Below are positions 1-5,490 of a stretch of 5,490 nt of DNA, piece after piece; within the stretch, counting starts at the first letter, position 1; each line of letters starts with the position of its first letter. Source of the DNA: Pediococcus sp. (GTDB lineage Bacteria; Bacillota; Bacilli; Lactobacillales; Lactobacillaceae); assembly GCA_022712335.1 (NCBI GenBank), contig JALAGR010000205.1:1-5490 (forward strand). The letters are read 5' to 3'. The position numbers and the translations under genes are program-made. The notes below the pieces were generated by a model that searched no databases, was not told the DNA's origin, and was given only the letters and a program-made list of their open reading frames with translations.

Positions 1-538
1 AATAGTTATTTTCTTGACGCTCATAATTCACTTTATTCTTAGCAAAGAAACTTGCTTCGATTTCTTCGGGAGTGAATCCTAATCCCTTAATTCCAAATTT
101 CATAAACATGTGCCAAGCATGTGTGTAATCCGTACTTCGATTGTACGCATATGCTGAAAACAACATCTTTTTAACGTTTAAATACATTAAAGATAAATCT
201 GGCGTGCGAGGATCAGCTTTGAACTTTTCAATTTCTTCATCTTCAATAACTACAAGATGATTCCATTGGTTCAAATTAGCCATCAATAAGAAGAAATCCG
301 TTGCATCCACAAATTCGTTTAAGACCGTTTGGCGGACTGACAAATCACCATCTTGTTTACCACGATGCGTTTTCCAGACCTTAAACCACTCCGCTGCGTT
401 AGCAATTTCAGCTAGCTCTACATCTAAAGAAATGTAAGCTTCTTGAATACGATCTGCCATACTATTGTTCAAATTTCGTTTAAATCTGATTTCACGGTCT
501 AATGCAACCGATGTTTGTAGCATTTTTGCCCAATCCAT
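1..538 (-). CDS. Dimeric (all-alpha) dUTP diphosphatase, dUTPase_2 family, 3' end cut by window edge
   Basis: This cytosolic enzyme is expected to hydrolyse dUTP (and probably dUDP) to dUMP and pyrophosphate or phosphate, keeping uracil out of DNA and feeding dTMP synthesis. The reading frame is open from an ATG at 536-538 to the window edge, giving 179 visible codons starting MDWAKMLQTS. Seen in the sequence are the paired acidic metal-binding motifs of the all-alpha NTP pyrophosphatases, E41-x-x-E44 (in LDVELAEIAN) and E75-x-x-D78 (in NEFVDATDF). An aromatic stretch EWFKVWK lies at residues 50-56, and a C-terminal block KNKVNYERQ at residues 167-175 is typical of dimeric dUTPases of Gram-positive bacteria and their phages. 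The family is usually about 170-200 residues, so only a few residues should be missing. The start is supported by AGGTGA at 545-550, which overlaps the stop of the upstream gene, so translation is probably coupled. The protein is unrelated in fold to trimeric dUTPases (Dut/YncF). Confidence is high for the family and slightly lower for exact substrate preference. Confidence 0.87.
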   Translation of the reverse strand, partial: MDWAKMLQTSVALDREIRFKRNLNNSMADRIQEAYISLDVELAEIANAAEWFKVWKTHRGKQDGDLSVRQTVLNEFVDATDFFLLMANLNQWNHLVVIEDEEIEKFKADPRTPDLSLMYLNVKKMLFSAYAYNRSTDYTHAWHMFMKFGIKGLGFTPEEIEASFFAKNKVNYERQENNY

Positions 539-544
539 TTTTAA

Positions 545-550
545 TCACCT
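545..550 (-). promoter_or_regulatory. Ribosome binding site of the dUTPase gene
   Basis: The minus strand reads AGGTGA six bases before the ATG at 538. The site overlaps the TAG stop (549-551) of the upstream 305-residue gene, so ribosomes finishing that gene end on the next start signal. This fits translational coupling and supports the chosen dUTPase start. Confidence 0.7.
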
Positions 551-1466
551 AGAATAACATTTTTAATTTTAAATCTGTGATATTTTTAACGTACCATTCA
601 TTAAGGAAGTCATACTTCTTGAAAATATCAAATAATGAAACTTCTTCGTCAGCATCATTAACTTGAATAGCCCATTGGTCAGTTTCAGGATTTTCTTGAA
701 AAATCGTGAAAATAACGTGGTCATTTAACCGTAAAAATGCACCTAATTCTTTTTCAGCATTTAGCAAAGTAAAGTGATTTTGTGCTGCACTTACGAAAAG
801 TTCATCTGTAATTGCGGGTTTTAAGCCCACTTGTTCGAACTCATAAACCTTTTGATTACGTGCATCAAACATATTGAAGTCCACTCTGAATCCGTACAAG
901 TCTTCTAAAATTTGTCCAAATTTAGTAAACAATTTGATTTCATCATACAAACTAGCTTTGTCATCTTGGTTATTCAAGAAATAGAAGTTGTTGATGGTAT
1001 CTGTATCAAAACTCATTTTACGAGCATCCAAATTCAAGCTAAAAATTGTTTGATGACTAGTTTGATCTACATATTCGACTTTGCCATCTAACATTTCAAA
1101 GCGGAAACTTTGACTCGTTCCTGCCCAAGAATGGAATAATGATTGGTAATTGTCTTTTTGTTCGATTTCCAATCCTAGCTTCGTTTTCAATCCGCTTAAT
1201 TCAATCAACCTTGTCATGAAAATTAGATAGTAATCACTGGCCTCAAATTTCTTAGGAAATACAACCGCATCACTATCGACTACAAACGCATAAAGTTGCT
1301 TAGCTGCATCAAGCAACTCAACGTTATCATGAGTAGTCGTTAATGTACGAAATAATTCAGCAAAGCGCCGACCCTTGTCCAATCCAGCATCTAAATCTGA
1401 TTGGACCTTCACCAGCTTACTTGTTAATGGCATCGTCTTCTTATCTTCATTGATTGGATTATCCAT
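549..1466 (-). CDS. Uncharacterised soluble protein, 305 residues, between coiled-coil protein and dUTPase
   Basis: I do not recognise this protein. It begins MDNPINEDKKTMPLTSKLV and ends in LKLKMLF. It has no signal peptide and no membrane segment; the composition is acidic and rich in Phe, Leu, Asp and Asn, as in a soluble cytoplasmic protein. Roughly residues 15-100 look helical, including an aromatic helix near YYLIFMTRLIEL (about residues 79-90). Residues about 110-290 alternate short hydrophobic runs with charged turns, suggesting a mixed alpha/beta or beta-rich domain (for example VYEFEQVGLKP and HVIFTIFQENPETDQWAIQV). No catalytic motif is evident. The ATG at 1464-1466 overlaps the end of the preceding coiled-coil gene by 8 bp, with a modest AGG (1476-1478) nine bases upstream; an internal Met at residue 12 is an alternative start but has less support from the overlap. 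The stop is only 10 bp from the dUTPase start. The three genes are probably cotranscribed, so a linked role is possible but unproven. Confidence 0.8.
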   Translation of the reverse strand: MDNPINEDKKTMPLTSKLVKVQSDLDAGLDKGRRFAELFRTLTTTHDNVELLDAAKQLYAFVVDSDAVVFPKKFEASDYYLIFMTRLIELSGLKTKLGLEIEQKDNYQSLFHSWAGTSQSFRFEMLDGKVEYVDQTSHQTIFSLNLDARKMSFDTDTINNFYFLNNQDDKASLYDEIKLFTKFGQILEDLYGFRVDFNMFDARNQKVYEFEQVGLKPAITDELFVSAAQNHFTLLNAEKELGAFLRLNDHVIFTIFQENPETDQWAIQVNDADEEVSLFDIFKKYDFLNEWYVKNITDLKLKMLF

Positions 1467-2334
1467 TAGACTTTACCTGCCCTTCATCTAAAAGGCTATT
1501 GATGTAGTTCTTGTAGAGTTGGTCAGCTGTTTCACGGAATTCACGGTAGCTAGTAAAACTCTTCTTCAAAGCTTCGATTTCTAAGCTAAGCGTTGTATCC
1601 TCCTTGGAAAGTACCAAAATTTGTTTTTGGTTGTTGCGAATTTGTTCAGGAGCCTTAGCAGCCTGTTCTGCTTCTTCAGCAATTTTAGCAAGTTCGTCTT
1701 TGATTTGTTGGCGTTCTTCTTTAATTTTGTTGGATTCAAACAAGCCACCCTTATCTGCGAGGTTGTTTTGTTGTTCCATTAATTCTTGTTGTTTCTTTTC
1801 AAGTTCAGCTTGAGCAGCAACTGTCTTTTGGAGTTCCACGTTTTGAGCTGAAAGTTGGTTGATTTGATCTGAATTTAAAGTCTTATCAGCTTCATCGATA
1901 TTCAAGGCTTTTTCAACCTTTTCTAGCTTTTCTTCGTCTAATGTATATTCAACATTCAAAGCATCAAGGGTACCGATTTCACGTCGATCCCACCAATTAC
2001 CAAAGAAAACTTTAAATTGTCCCTTTTCAACTTCACGGTAATAGAAAAATGGGAATTTCTTAATTAAATAATCGATTAAGTTATCACTTAAAAAATGAGC
2101 TAAGTCTTGGCGCTGGTCCTTTACCAATTCAAATGGATAATCGCCAAATTCCAAATTAAAAGCATTGTTGATTTCATCTTGATAGCGTAAAGGTCCCAGC
2201 AATTGATAAATACGCAAATCGTTGTGCTGATCAATCGCTTCCGCCAATTCATTTATGTATTGATCCTTGTTCTTCAGTTGCGAGATTAAAATATCTCGAC
2301 TGGATTCTTCGTGATTCATACGTTCATCTGCCAT
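1459..2334 (-). CDS. Uncharacterised protein with C-terminal coiled coil, 291 residues
   Basis: I do not recognise a characterised family. The N-terminal part (residues about 1-130) looks globular and is rich in aromatics, including FPFFYYREVEKGQFKVFFGN (residues 94-113) followed by WWDRRE. Residues about 130-260 are strongly helical and charged, with heptad-like spacing and many Gln, Glu, Lys and Ala (for example LEKKQQELMEQQNNL, residues 178-192). A glycine break (DKGGLFESNK, 194-203) splits the helices, suggesting a bent or two-segment coiled coil. No signal peptide, membrane helix, Walker A or nuclease motif is visible, so any automatic SbcC- or SMC-like label would rest on the coiled coil alone. 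I chose the ATG at 2332-2334 (MADERMNHEE) because GGAG at 2342-2345 sits seven bases upstream. The frame is open to a TTG at 2406, but that start lacks a ribosome site, and its extra N-terminus (Cys- and Ile-rich) does not look like coding sequence. The gene overlaps the downstream gene by 8 bp and probably heads a three-gene unit ending with dUTPase. Confidence 0.8.
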   Translation of the reverse strand: MADERMNHEESSRDILISQLKNKDQYINELAEAIDQHNDLRIYQLLGPLRYQDEINNAFNLEFGDYPFELVKDQRQDLAHFLSDNLIDYLIKKFPFFYYREVEKGQFKVFFGNWWDRREIGTLDALNVEYTLDEEKLEKVEKALNIDEADKTLNSDQINQLSAQNVELQKTVAAQAELEKKQQELMEQQNNLADKGGLFESNKIKEERQQIKDELAKIAEEAEQAAKAPEQIRNNQKQILVLSKEDTTLSLEIEALKKSFTSYREFRETADQLYKNYINSLLDEGQVKSNG

Positions 2335-2341
2335 GATATCG

Positions 2342-2345
2342 CTCC
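2342..2345 (-). promoter_or_regulatory. Ribosome binding site deciding the start of the coiled-coil gene
   Basis: The minus strand has GGAG (within TGGAGCG) exactly seven bases before the ATG at 2334. No comparable site precedes the upstream TTG at 2406. This is the main reason for the shorter, 291-residue protein. Confidence 0.7.
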
Positions 2346-2377
2346 ATTCTATCGTTCTGTCTCTAATGTTACAAAAA

Positions 2378-2406
2378 AATATCGAATAAATAAAGGAATT
2401 AAGCAA
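2378..2406 (-). promoter_or_regulatory. Weak candidate promoter for the coiled-coil / unknown / dUTPase operon
   Basis: A promoter is expected here because the glnA terminator lies just upstream. On the minus strand the best pair I can see is TTGCTT (2401-2406) and GATATT (2378-2383) with a 17-bp spacer. Both hexamers match the sigma-A consensus poorly. The surrounding A/T-rich tract also offers TAACAT (2366-2371) as another -10, without a good -35. The placement is tentative; transcription could also come from terminator read-through. Confidence 0.3.
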
Positions 2407-2426
2407 TAAATTTAAACATTCTTCAC

Positions 2427-2464
2427 AAAAAAAGAGCTGTGTACGAAATTTCGTACAACAACCC
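2427..2464 (-). terminator. Rho-independent terminator after glnA
   Basis: Read on the minus strand, a hairpin is centred on the perfect palindrome TGTACGAAATTTCGTACA (2440-2457). The stem extends outward through GGGTTG (2464-2459) pairing with CAGCTC (2439-2434), allowing two G-U pairs and one bulged U at 2458. It is followed directly by seven U residues (2433-2427). It starts 17 bases after the glnA stop and should end the glnRA transcript, separating it from the three-gene unit to the left. On the plus strand the hairpin is followed by TTATTT only, and no plus-strand gene needs it. Confidence 0.9.
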
Positions 2465-2481
2465 TTATTTATGCAATATTT

Positions 2482-3822
2482 TTAGAACATTTCGAGGTAT
2501 TGATCACGTTCCCATTGCGTAACTTCTTGACGGTAAGAAGCCCATTCGAGCTTTTTAGCTTCAAGGAAACTTTGGTAAATATGATCACCCAATGCTTTAC
2601 GCATTACATCATCTTTTTGATATTCCTTCAAAGCGTTGTGCAATGTTGAAGGAAGATCTGTGATGTGTTCTTCATTTCGTTCTTCGATGTTCATCCGATA
2701 GATATTACGATCAACTGAATCATCGGGTTCAATTTTATTTCTAATTCCATCTAAGCCCGCTTCTAGAACTGATGCAATTGCCAAGTATGGGTTAGCAGCT
2801 GGATCAACACTTCGAACTTCAAAACGAGTTGAGAGTCCCTTACTTGAAGGAACGCGAATAAGTGGTGAACGGTTAGAGCCTGACCAAGCAACGTAGACAG
2901 GAGCTTCGTATCCAGGAACTAAACGCTTATATGAGTTAACAATTGGGTTACATACGGCAGTATAACTACGAGCATGCTTCAACAAACCACCAAGGAACCA
3001 GTAAGCATTTTGAGAAAGTTGTAATTCACCTTTTTCATCGTAGAAGGCATTACCATCTTTGTTGAAGAGTGACATATTCAAATGCATTCCTGAGCCATTG
3101 ATACCATCCATTGGTTTAGGCATAAACGTAGCATGTAAATTGTACTTACGAGCAACTGTCTTAACAACCAACTTAAATGTTTGGATGTTATCAGCAGCTG
3201 TTAGAGCATCGGCATACTTAAAGTCAATTTCGTGTTGGCCTGGAGCAACTTCATGATGAGAAGCTTCAACATCAAAGCCCATGTTTTCAAGTTCCAAAAC
3301 AATATCGCGACGACAGTTTTCCCCTAAATCAACAGGAGCTAAATCAAAGTAGCTACCTTTATCATTTAGGTTCGTGGTTGGCTTGCCATTTTCATCCAAC
3401 TTCAATAAGAAGAATTCAGGTTCAGGTCCGATATTGAAATCAGTAAATCCAGCGTCTTTCATTTCTTCAAGTACACGAATCAAGTTGTTACGTGGGTCAC
3501 CCACGAATGGTTTGCGATCACTTGAGTATACTTCACAAATAATACGAGCAACCTTACCATGTTCGCTTCCCCAAGGAAAGACCATCCAAGTTGAAAGGTC
3601 TGGGTATAGGTACATATCACTTTCTTCAATACGAACAAAACCATCAATTGAAGAACCATCAAACATTAACTTGTTGTCTAGAAGCTTATCTAACTGACTA
3701 ATTGGTACTTCAACGTTCTTAATTATTCCAAAAAGATCTGTAAACATTAAACGGAGAAAACGAACGTTTTCATCCTTTGCCATCTGACGAATATCTGCTT
3801 GCGAATAATTTTTCTTTGCCAT
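2482..3822 (-). CDS. glnA: Glutamine synthetase, type I-alpha
   Basis: This cytosolic dodecameric enzyme makes glutamine from glutamate, ammonia and ATP, the main ammonium-assimilation step. The 446-residue length is within a few residues of Bacillus GlnA. The N-terminal beta-grasp domain (about 1-105) carries [18 protein letters not shown] (53-70); R64 there corresponds to the glutamine-sensing Arg62 of B. subtilis. The catalytic domain shows the metal and substrate residues E134 and E136 (GPEPEFFL), E191 and E198 ([12 protein letters not shown]), H247 (NGSGMHLN), the flap residue E306 (PGYEAPVY), the ATP-site motif NRSPLIRVP (317-325), and E335/R337 (RFEVRS). The 25-residue insertion and adenylylation region of GSI-beta enzymes is absent, so control should be by feedback inhibition and GlnR. 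The start MAKKNYS matches the family. It lies 34 bp after glnR without a terminator between them, so the two form one operon. The Shine-Dalgarno signal is poor (GTGGGG, 14 bases before ATG). Confidence 0.97.
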   Translation of the reverse strand: MAKKNYSQADIRQMAKDENVRFLRLMFTDLFGIIKNVEVPISQLDKLLDNKLMFDGSSIDGFVRIEESDMYLYPDLSTWMVFPWGSEHGKVARIICEVYSSDRKPFVGDPRNNLIRVLEEMKDAGFTDFNIGPEPEFFLLKLDENGKPTTNLNDKGSYFDLAPVDLGENCRRDIVLELENMGFDVEASHHEVAPGQHEIDFKYADALTAADNIQTFKLVVKTVARKYNLHATFMPKPMDGINGSGMHLNMSLFNKDGNAFYDEKGELQLSQNAYWFLGGLLKHARSYTAVCNPIVNSYKRLVPGYEAPVYVAWSGSNRSPLIRVPSSKGLSTRFEVRSVDPAANPYLAIASVLEAGLDGIRNKIEPDDSVDRNIYRMNIEERNEEHITDLPSTLHNALKEYQKDDVMRKALGDHIYQSFLEAKKLEWASYRQEVTQWERDQYLEMF

Positions 3823-3856
3823 AACTGTATGTAACGCCCCACTTTATTTTTTTATA

Positions 3857-4222
3857 CTAAACTCGTTTAATTGGAAAAGTCGGACCAGAATCATCTGACA
3901 ATCTTCCAGTCTGAAGTAACTCTTCTCTTAAGATTCTCCTCATTTGGGTATCCGAAATGGAACGTTTAAGCTCTTCTTTCCGTTGCTCAAATTTTTGCTT
4001 AATATCTGCAATATTTAAGCCCTCCTCGATGAAGTCTTTAATCTCTAGTAATCGATCAATATCGTTTAACGAAAATAATCGACGATTTCCTTCACTTCGA
4101 TCTGGAAAAACTAGCTCATTTTCCTCATAATATCGAATTTGCAGAGAAGTAAGAGATGTTAACTTCATAACTGTACCAATTGGTAACACGGCCATTGAGC
4201 GACGAAGCTCTTTTTCACTCAT
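3857..4222 (-). CDS. glnR: MerR-family nitrogen repressor GlnR
   Basis: GlnR represses its own glnRA operon and other nitrogen genes when glutamine is abundant. In Bacillus it does so after contact with feedback-inhibited glutamine synthetase, which frees its DNA-binding domain. The 121-residue protein has the N-terminal winged helix-turn-helix of the MerR superfamily: PIGTVMKLT (14-22), the recognition segment QIRYYEEN (28-35), the wing RSEGNRRLFS (42-51), and the dimerisation-leading helix DIDRLLEIK (54-62) followed by GLNIADIK (68-75). The C-terminal part (about 76-121) is helical, ending in LLQTGRLSDDSGPTFPIKRV. The Arg/Met/Phe-rich tail I recall for Bacillus GlnR is not seen, and the protein is about 14 residues shorter; short tails also occur in other lactic acid bacteria as I recall them. 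The ATG is set by AAAGGAG at 4231-4237. The gene is first in glnR-glnA and has its own promoter and GlnR operator. Confidence 0.95.
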   Translation of the reverse strand: MSEKELRRSMAVLPIGTVMKLTSLTSLQIRYYEENELVFPDRSEGNRRLFSLNDIDRLLEIKDFIEEGLNIADIKQKFEQRKEELKRSISDTQMRRILREELLQTGRLSDDSGPTFPIKRV

Positions 4223-4230
4223 ACCAATAA

Positions 4231-4237
4231 CTCCTTT
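4231..4237 (-). promoter_or_regulatory. Ribosome binding site of glnR
   Basis: The minus strand reads AAAGGAG, eight bases before the glnR ATG at 4222. This is a near-ideal Shine-Dalgarno sequence, in contrast to the poor one before glnA. Confidence 0.85.
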
Positions 4238-4249
4238 AATATTGAACTA

Positions 4250-4278
4250 ATTTTAGCAGTCAAATATACCTACGTCAA
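4250..4278 (-). promoter_or_regulatory. Sigma-A type promoter of the glnR-glnA operon
   Basis: On the minus strand TTGACG (4273-4278) and TAAAAT (4250-4255) are separated by exactly 17 bp, each matching the consensus at five of six positions. TGC directly before the -10 gives a TG-n extension. Transcription should start near 4243, leaving a leader of about 20 nt before the glnR ATG. The GlnR operator lies just upstream of the -35 box. Confidence 0.88.
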
Positions 4279-4285
4279 TAGCGGA

Positions 4286-4302
4286 TGTCATATTTTCTAA
4301 CA
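4286..4302 (-). promoter_or_regulatory. GlnR operator upstream of glnRA
   Basis: The minus strand reads TGTTAGAAAATATGACA, a full match to the GlnR/TnrA-type consensus TGTNA-N7-TNACA in both arms. It ends seven bases upstream of the -35 hexamer, in the same general place as the upstream GlnR site of the B. subtilis glnRA promoter. It should mediate autorepression of the operon under glutamine excess. The site lies flush against the ynbB TGA stop (4303-4305). Its role in controlling ynbB itself, if any, cannot be read from the window. Confidence 0.88.
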
Positions 4303-5490
4303 TCATGCAAAAAAGGTTTCTTCAACTGCTTGAGTAATAGCAATTTTTACGTGTGAATAAGTTAGACCACCTTGTAAATAAAGCGTATATGGTGGACGAA
4401 TTGGACCATCAGCAGAAAATTCAATACTTGCGCCTTGCACAAAAGTCCCCGCAGCCATGATGACCTTGTCTTCATAGCCTGCCATTTGAGAAGGCTCTGG
4501 ATCAACATATGAATCAACTGGCGAATTTTTCTGAACTTGCTTAGCAAATTTAATCATCGAATCTGGTTCACCAAAATTAATTGTTTGAATTAAATCCGTA
4601 CGAGGGTCGTTCCACTTTGGATCAACTTGCAAATTACATTTTTCTAGAATAGCACTTTCAAAAATAGCGCCTTTAATCGCTGAACCAGTAACTTCAGGAG
4701 CCATAAAGAATCCTTGGTACATTCTACGCAAGTTTTCGAGCGTTGCACCCTCTTCTTTACCCGCACCGACATTGGTCAAACGGTTAGCAATCATCTCAAT
4801 GAGATTTTGTTTTCCAACCACGTAGCCCCCAGTGTGAGCAATTCCACCACCAGCATTCTTGATCAACGAGCCAACCATAACGTCGACACCGACTTCCGTA
4901 GGCTCAATTACTTCTGAAAATTCACCATAGCAATTATCAACAAAGATAATTACATTTGGTAGTACTTCGCGGACACGTTCCACCATCGTTTTAATTTCAG
5001 CAACCGTGAAACTTGAACGGCTTGAATATCCTCTTGAGCGTTGAATGGCGACAACTTTAACTTGATCTGTTAATTTATTTTGAGCTGCATCAAAATCCAC
5101 TTTACCATTTTCCAAAAGTGGAACGTAGTCAAAATCAATTTTAAAATCTTTCAAAGATCCCATGCCGTCTTTGCCTGTTACCCCGATCACTTCTTGAATC
5201 GTATCATAGGGCATCCCCGTCAAATACAACAACTGATCTCCTGGACGCAACATTCCAAAATATGCAGAACTAATCGTATGTGTTCCTGAAACAAACTGTG
5301 GACGAACTAACGCGTCCTCTGTTTTGAAAACATCAGCATAAACACGATCCAATGCGTCTCTTCCCATGTCGTTGTATCCATAGCCTGTTGCACCATTTAA
5401 GTTTTCTTCCGAAATTTTTTCCTTCTGAAATGCTTCCAGTACCTTTTGCTGATTAAAAGTTACTTGATCATCAATTTCGCTTAGTCGCGG
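4303..5490 (-). CDS. ynbB: PLP-dependent methionine gamma-lyase family protein (YnbB-like), 5' end cut by window edge
   Basis: This belongs to the fold-type I PLP enzymes of Cys/Met metabolism, in the subfamily variously labelled methionine gamma-lyase family, cystathionine beta-lyase family or aluminium resistance protein. The true reaction is not established. The frame is open from the window edge to the TGA at 4303-4305, with 395 visible residues; relatives are about 420, so roughly 20-30 N-terminal residues are missing. An internal ATG at 5367 is not the start, because the conserved block GATGYGYNDMGRD (from visible residue 33) runs across it. Other features are SGTHTIS (about 68-74), the cofactor-binding Asp in FVDNCYGEF (D185), and the probable Schiff-base lysine in GSLIKNAGGG (K211, codon 4858-4860), followed by HTGGYVVG. 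No membrane or export signal is visible in the part present. The gene precedes glnR by 80 bp without a terminator, so some read-through into glnRA is possible. The ynbB-glnR-glnA order is, from memory, widespread in Bacillota. Confidence 0.92.
   Translation of the reverse strand, partial: PRLSEIDDQVTFNQQKVLEAFQKEKISEENLNGATGYGYNDMGRDALDRVYADVFKTEDALVRPQFVSGTHTISSAYFGMLRPGDQLLYLTGMPYDTIQEVIGVTGKDGMGSLKDFKIDFDYVPLLENGKVDFDAAQNKLTDQVKVVAIQRSRGYSSRSSFTVAEIKTMVERVREVLPNVIIFVDNCYGEFSEVIEPTEVGVDVMVGSLIKNAGGGIAHTGGYVVGKQNLIEMIANRLTNVGAGKEEGATLENLRRMYQGFFMAPEVTGSAIKGAIFESAILEKCNLQVDPKWNDPRTDLIQTINFGEPDSMIKFAKQVQKNSPVDSYVDPEPSQMAGYEDKVIMAAGTFVQGASIEFSADGPIRPPYTLYLQGGLTYSHVKIAITQAVEETFFA

Noticed and set aside
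1604..1813. Plus-strand open frame opposite the coiled-coil gene
   Set aside because: Its Ser/Cys-rich translation is the complement of the Gln/Glu/Lys/Ala-rich coiled-coil region; there is no family resemblance, and the whole region is coding on the other strand.
1..2334. Three-gene unit as a phage-defence or prophage module
   Set aside because: dUTPase_2 enzymes do occur in phages, but there are no phage, integrase or nuclease genes here, base use resembles the neighbouring core genes, and the unit sits directly after glnRA. The evidence favours a chromosomal housekeeping locus.
2357..2373. Possible GlnR box upstream of the coiled-coil gene (TGTAA...CAG on the minus strand)
   Set aside because: The left arm fits TGTNA but the right arm fails at several required positions, so it does not support GlnR control of the dUTPase unit.
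2440..2457. Perfect 18-bp palindrome as a regulator operator
   Set aside because: It is the core of a longer hairpin followed by seven U residues after the glnA stop, so a terminator explains it fully.
3059..3697. Plus- and minus-strand open frames inside glnA
   Set aside because: They lie wholly inside a highly conserved, clearly coding glnA and show no recognisable domain.
4714..5289. Plus-strand open frames opposite ynbB
   Set aside because: They are fully antisense to conserved YnbB motifs and have no independent protein features.
1..5490. Search for tRNA or rRNA genes, CRISPR repeats, insertion sequences, attachment sites and riboswitches
   Set aside because: Coding sequence fills nearly the whole window. 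The gaps (at most 147 bp) contain only the terminator, promoters, operator and ribosome sites listed, and no direct repeats or IS ends were seen by eye.

Overview
The window looks like a chromosomal segment of a low-GC Gram-positive bacterium, most likely a lactic acid bacterium of the Lactobacillaceae. The reasons are the A/T-rich sequence, the gene order ynbB-glnR-glnA, a short (121-residue) GlnR and a GSI-alpha type glutamine synthetase. The assignment to this family is inferred from gene content and protein style; no search was possible. Every gene I can support lies on the minus strand, so transcription runs from the right end of the window to the left.

Right part (about 3823-5490): a 5'-truncated PLP-dependent enzyme of the YnbB / 'methionine gamma-lyase family' comes first. 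Next is an 80-bp regulatory gap holding a perfect 17-bp GlnR operator, which abuts the ynbB stop codon, and a strong sigma-A type promoter (TTGACG, 17 bp, TAAAAT with a TG extension). The MerR-family repressor gene glnR follows.

Centre (about 2427-3822): glnA, a complete glutamine synthetase of 446 residues with all the usual catalytic and feedback-sensing residues. It ends in a Rho-independent terminator built on a perfect 18-bp palindrome. GlnR and GlnA should form the classic nitrogen-control loop: when glutamine is plentiful, feedback-inhibited glutamine synthetase stimulates GlnR, which represses its own operon.

Left part (1-2334): a tightly packed set of three genes. The first encodes a 291-residue protein with a long C-terminal coiled coil. 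The second encodes a 305-residue soluble protein that I do not recognise, and it overlaps the first by 8 bp. The third encodes an all-alpha dimeric dUTPase (dUTPase_2 family, MazG-like fold), cut off by the window edge close to its C-terminus. The overlap and the 10-bp gap suggest one translationally coupled unit. The two uncharacterised proteins beside the nucleotide-pool enzyme are the least explained part of the window. I saw no mobile element, CRISPR array, RNA gene or obvious sign of recent transfer.
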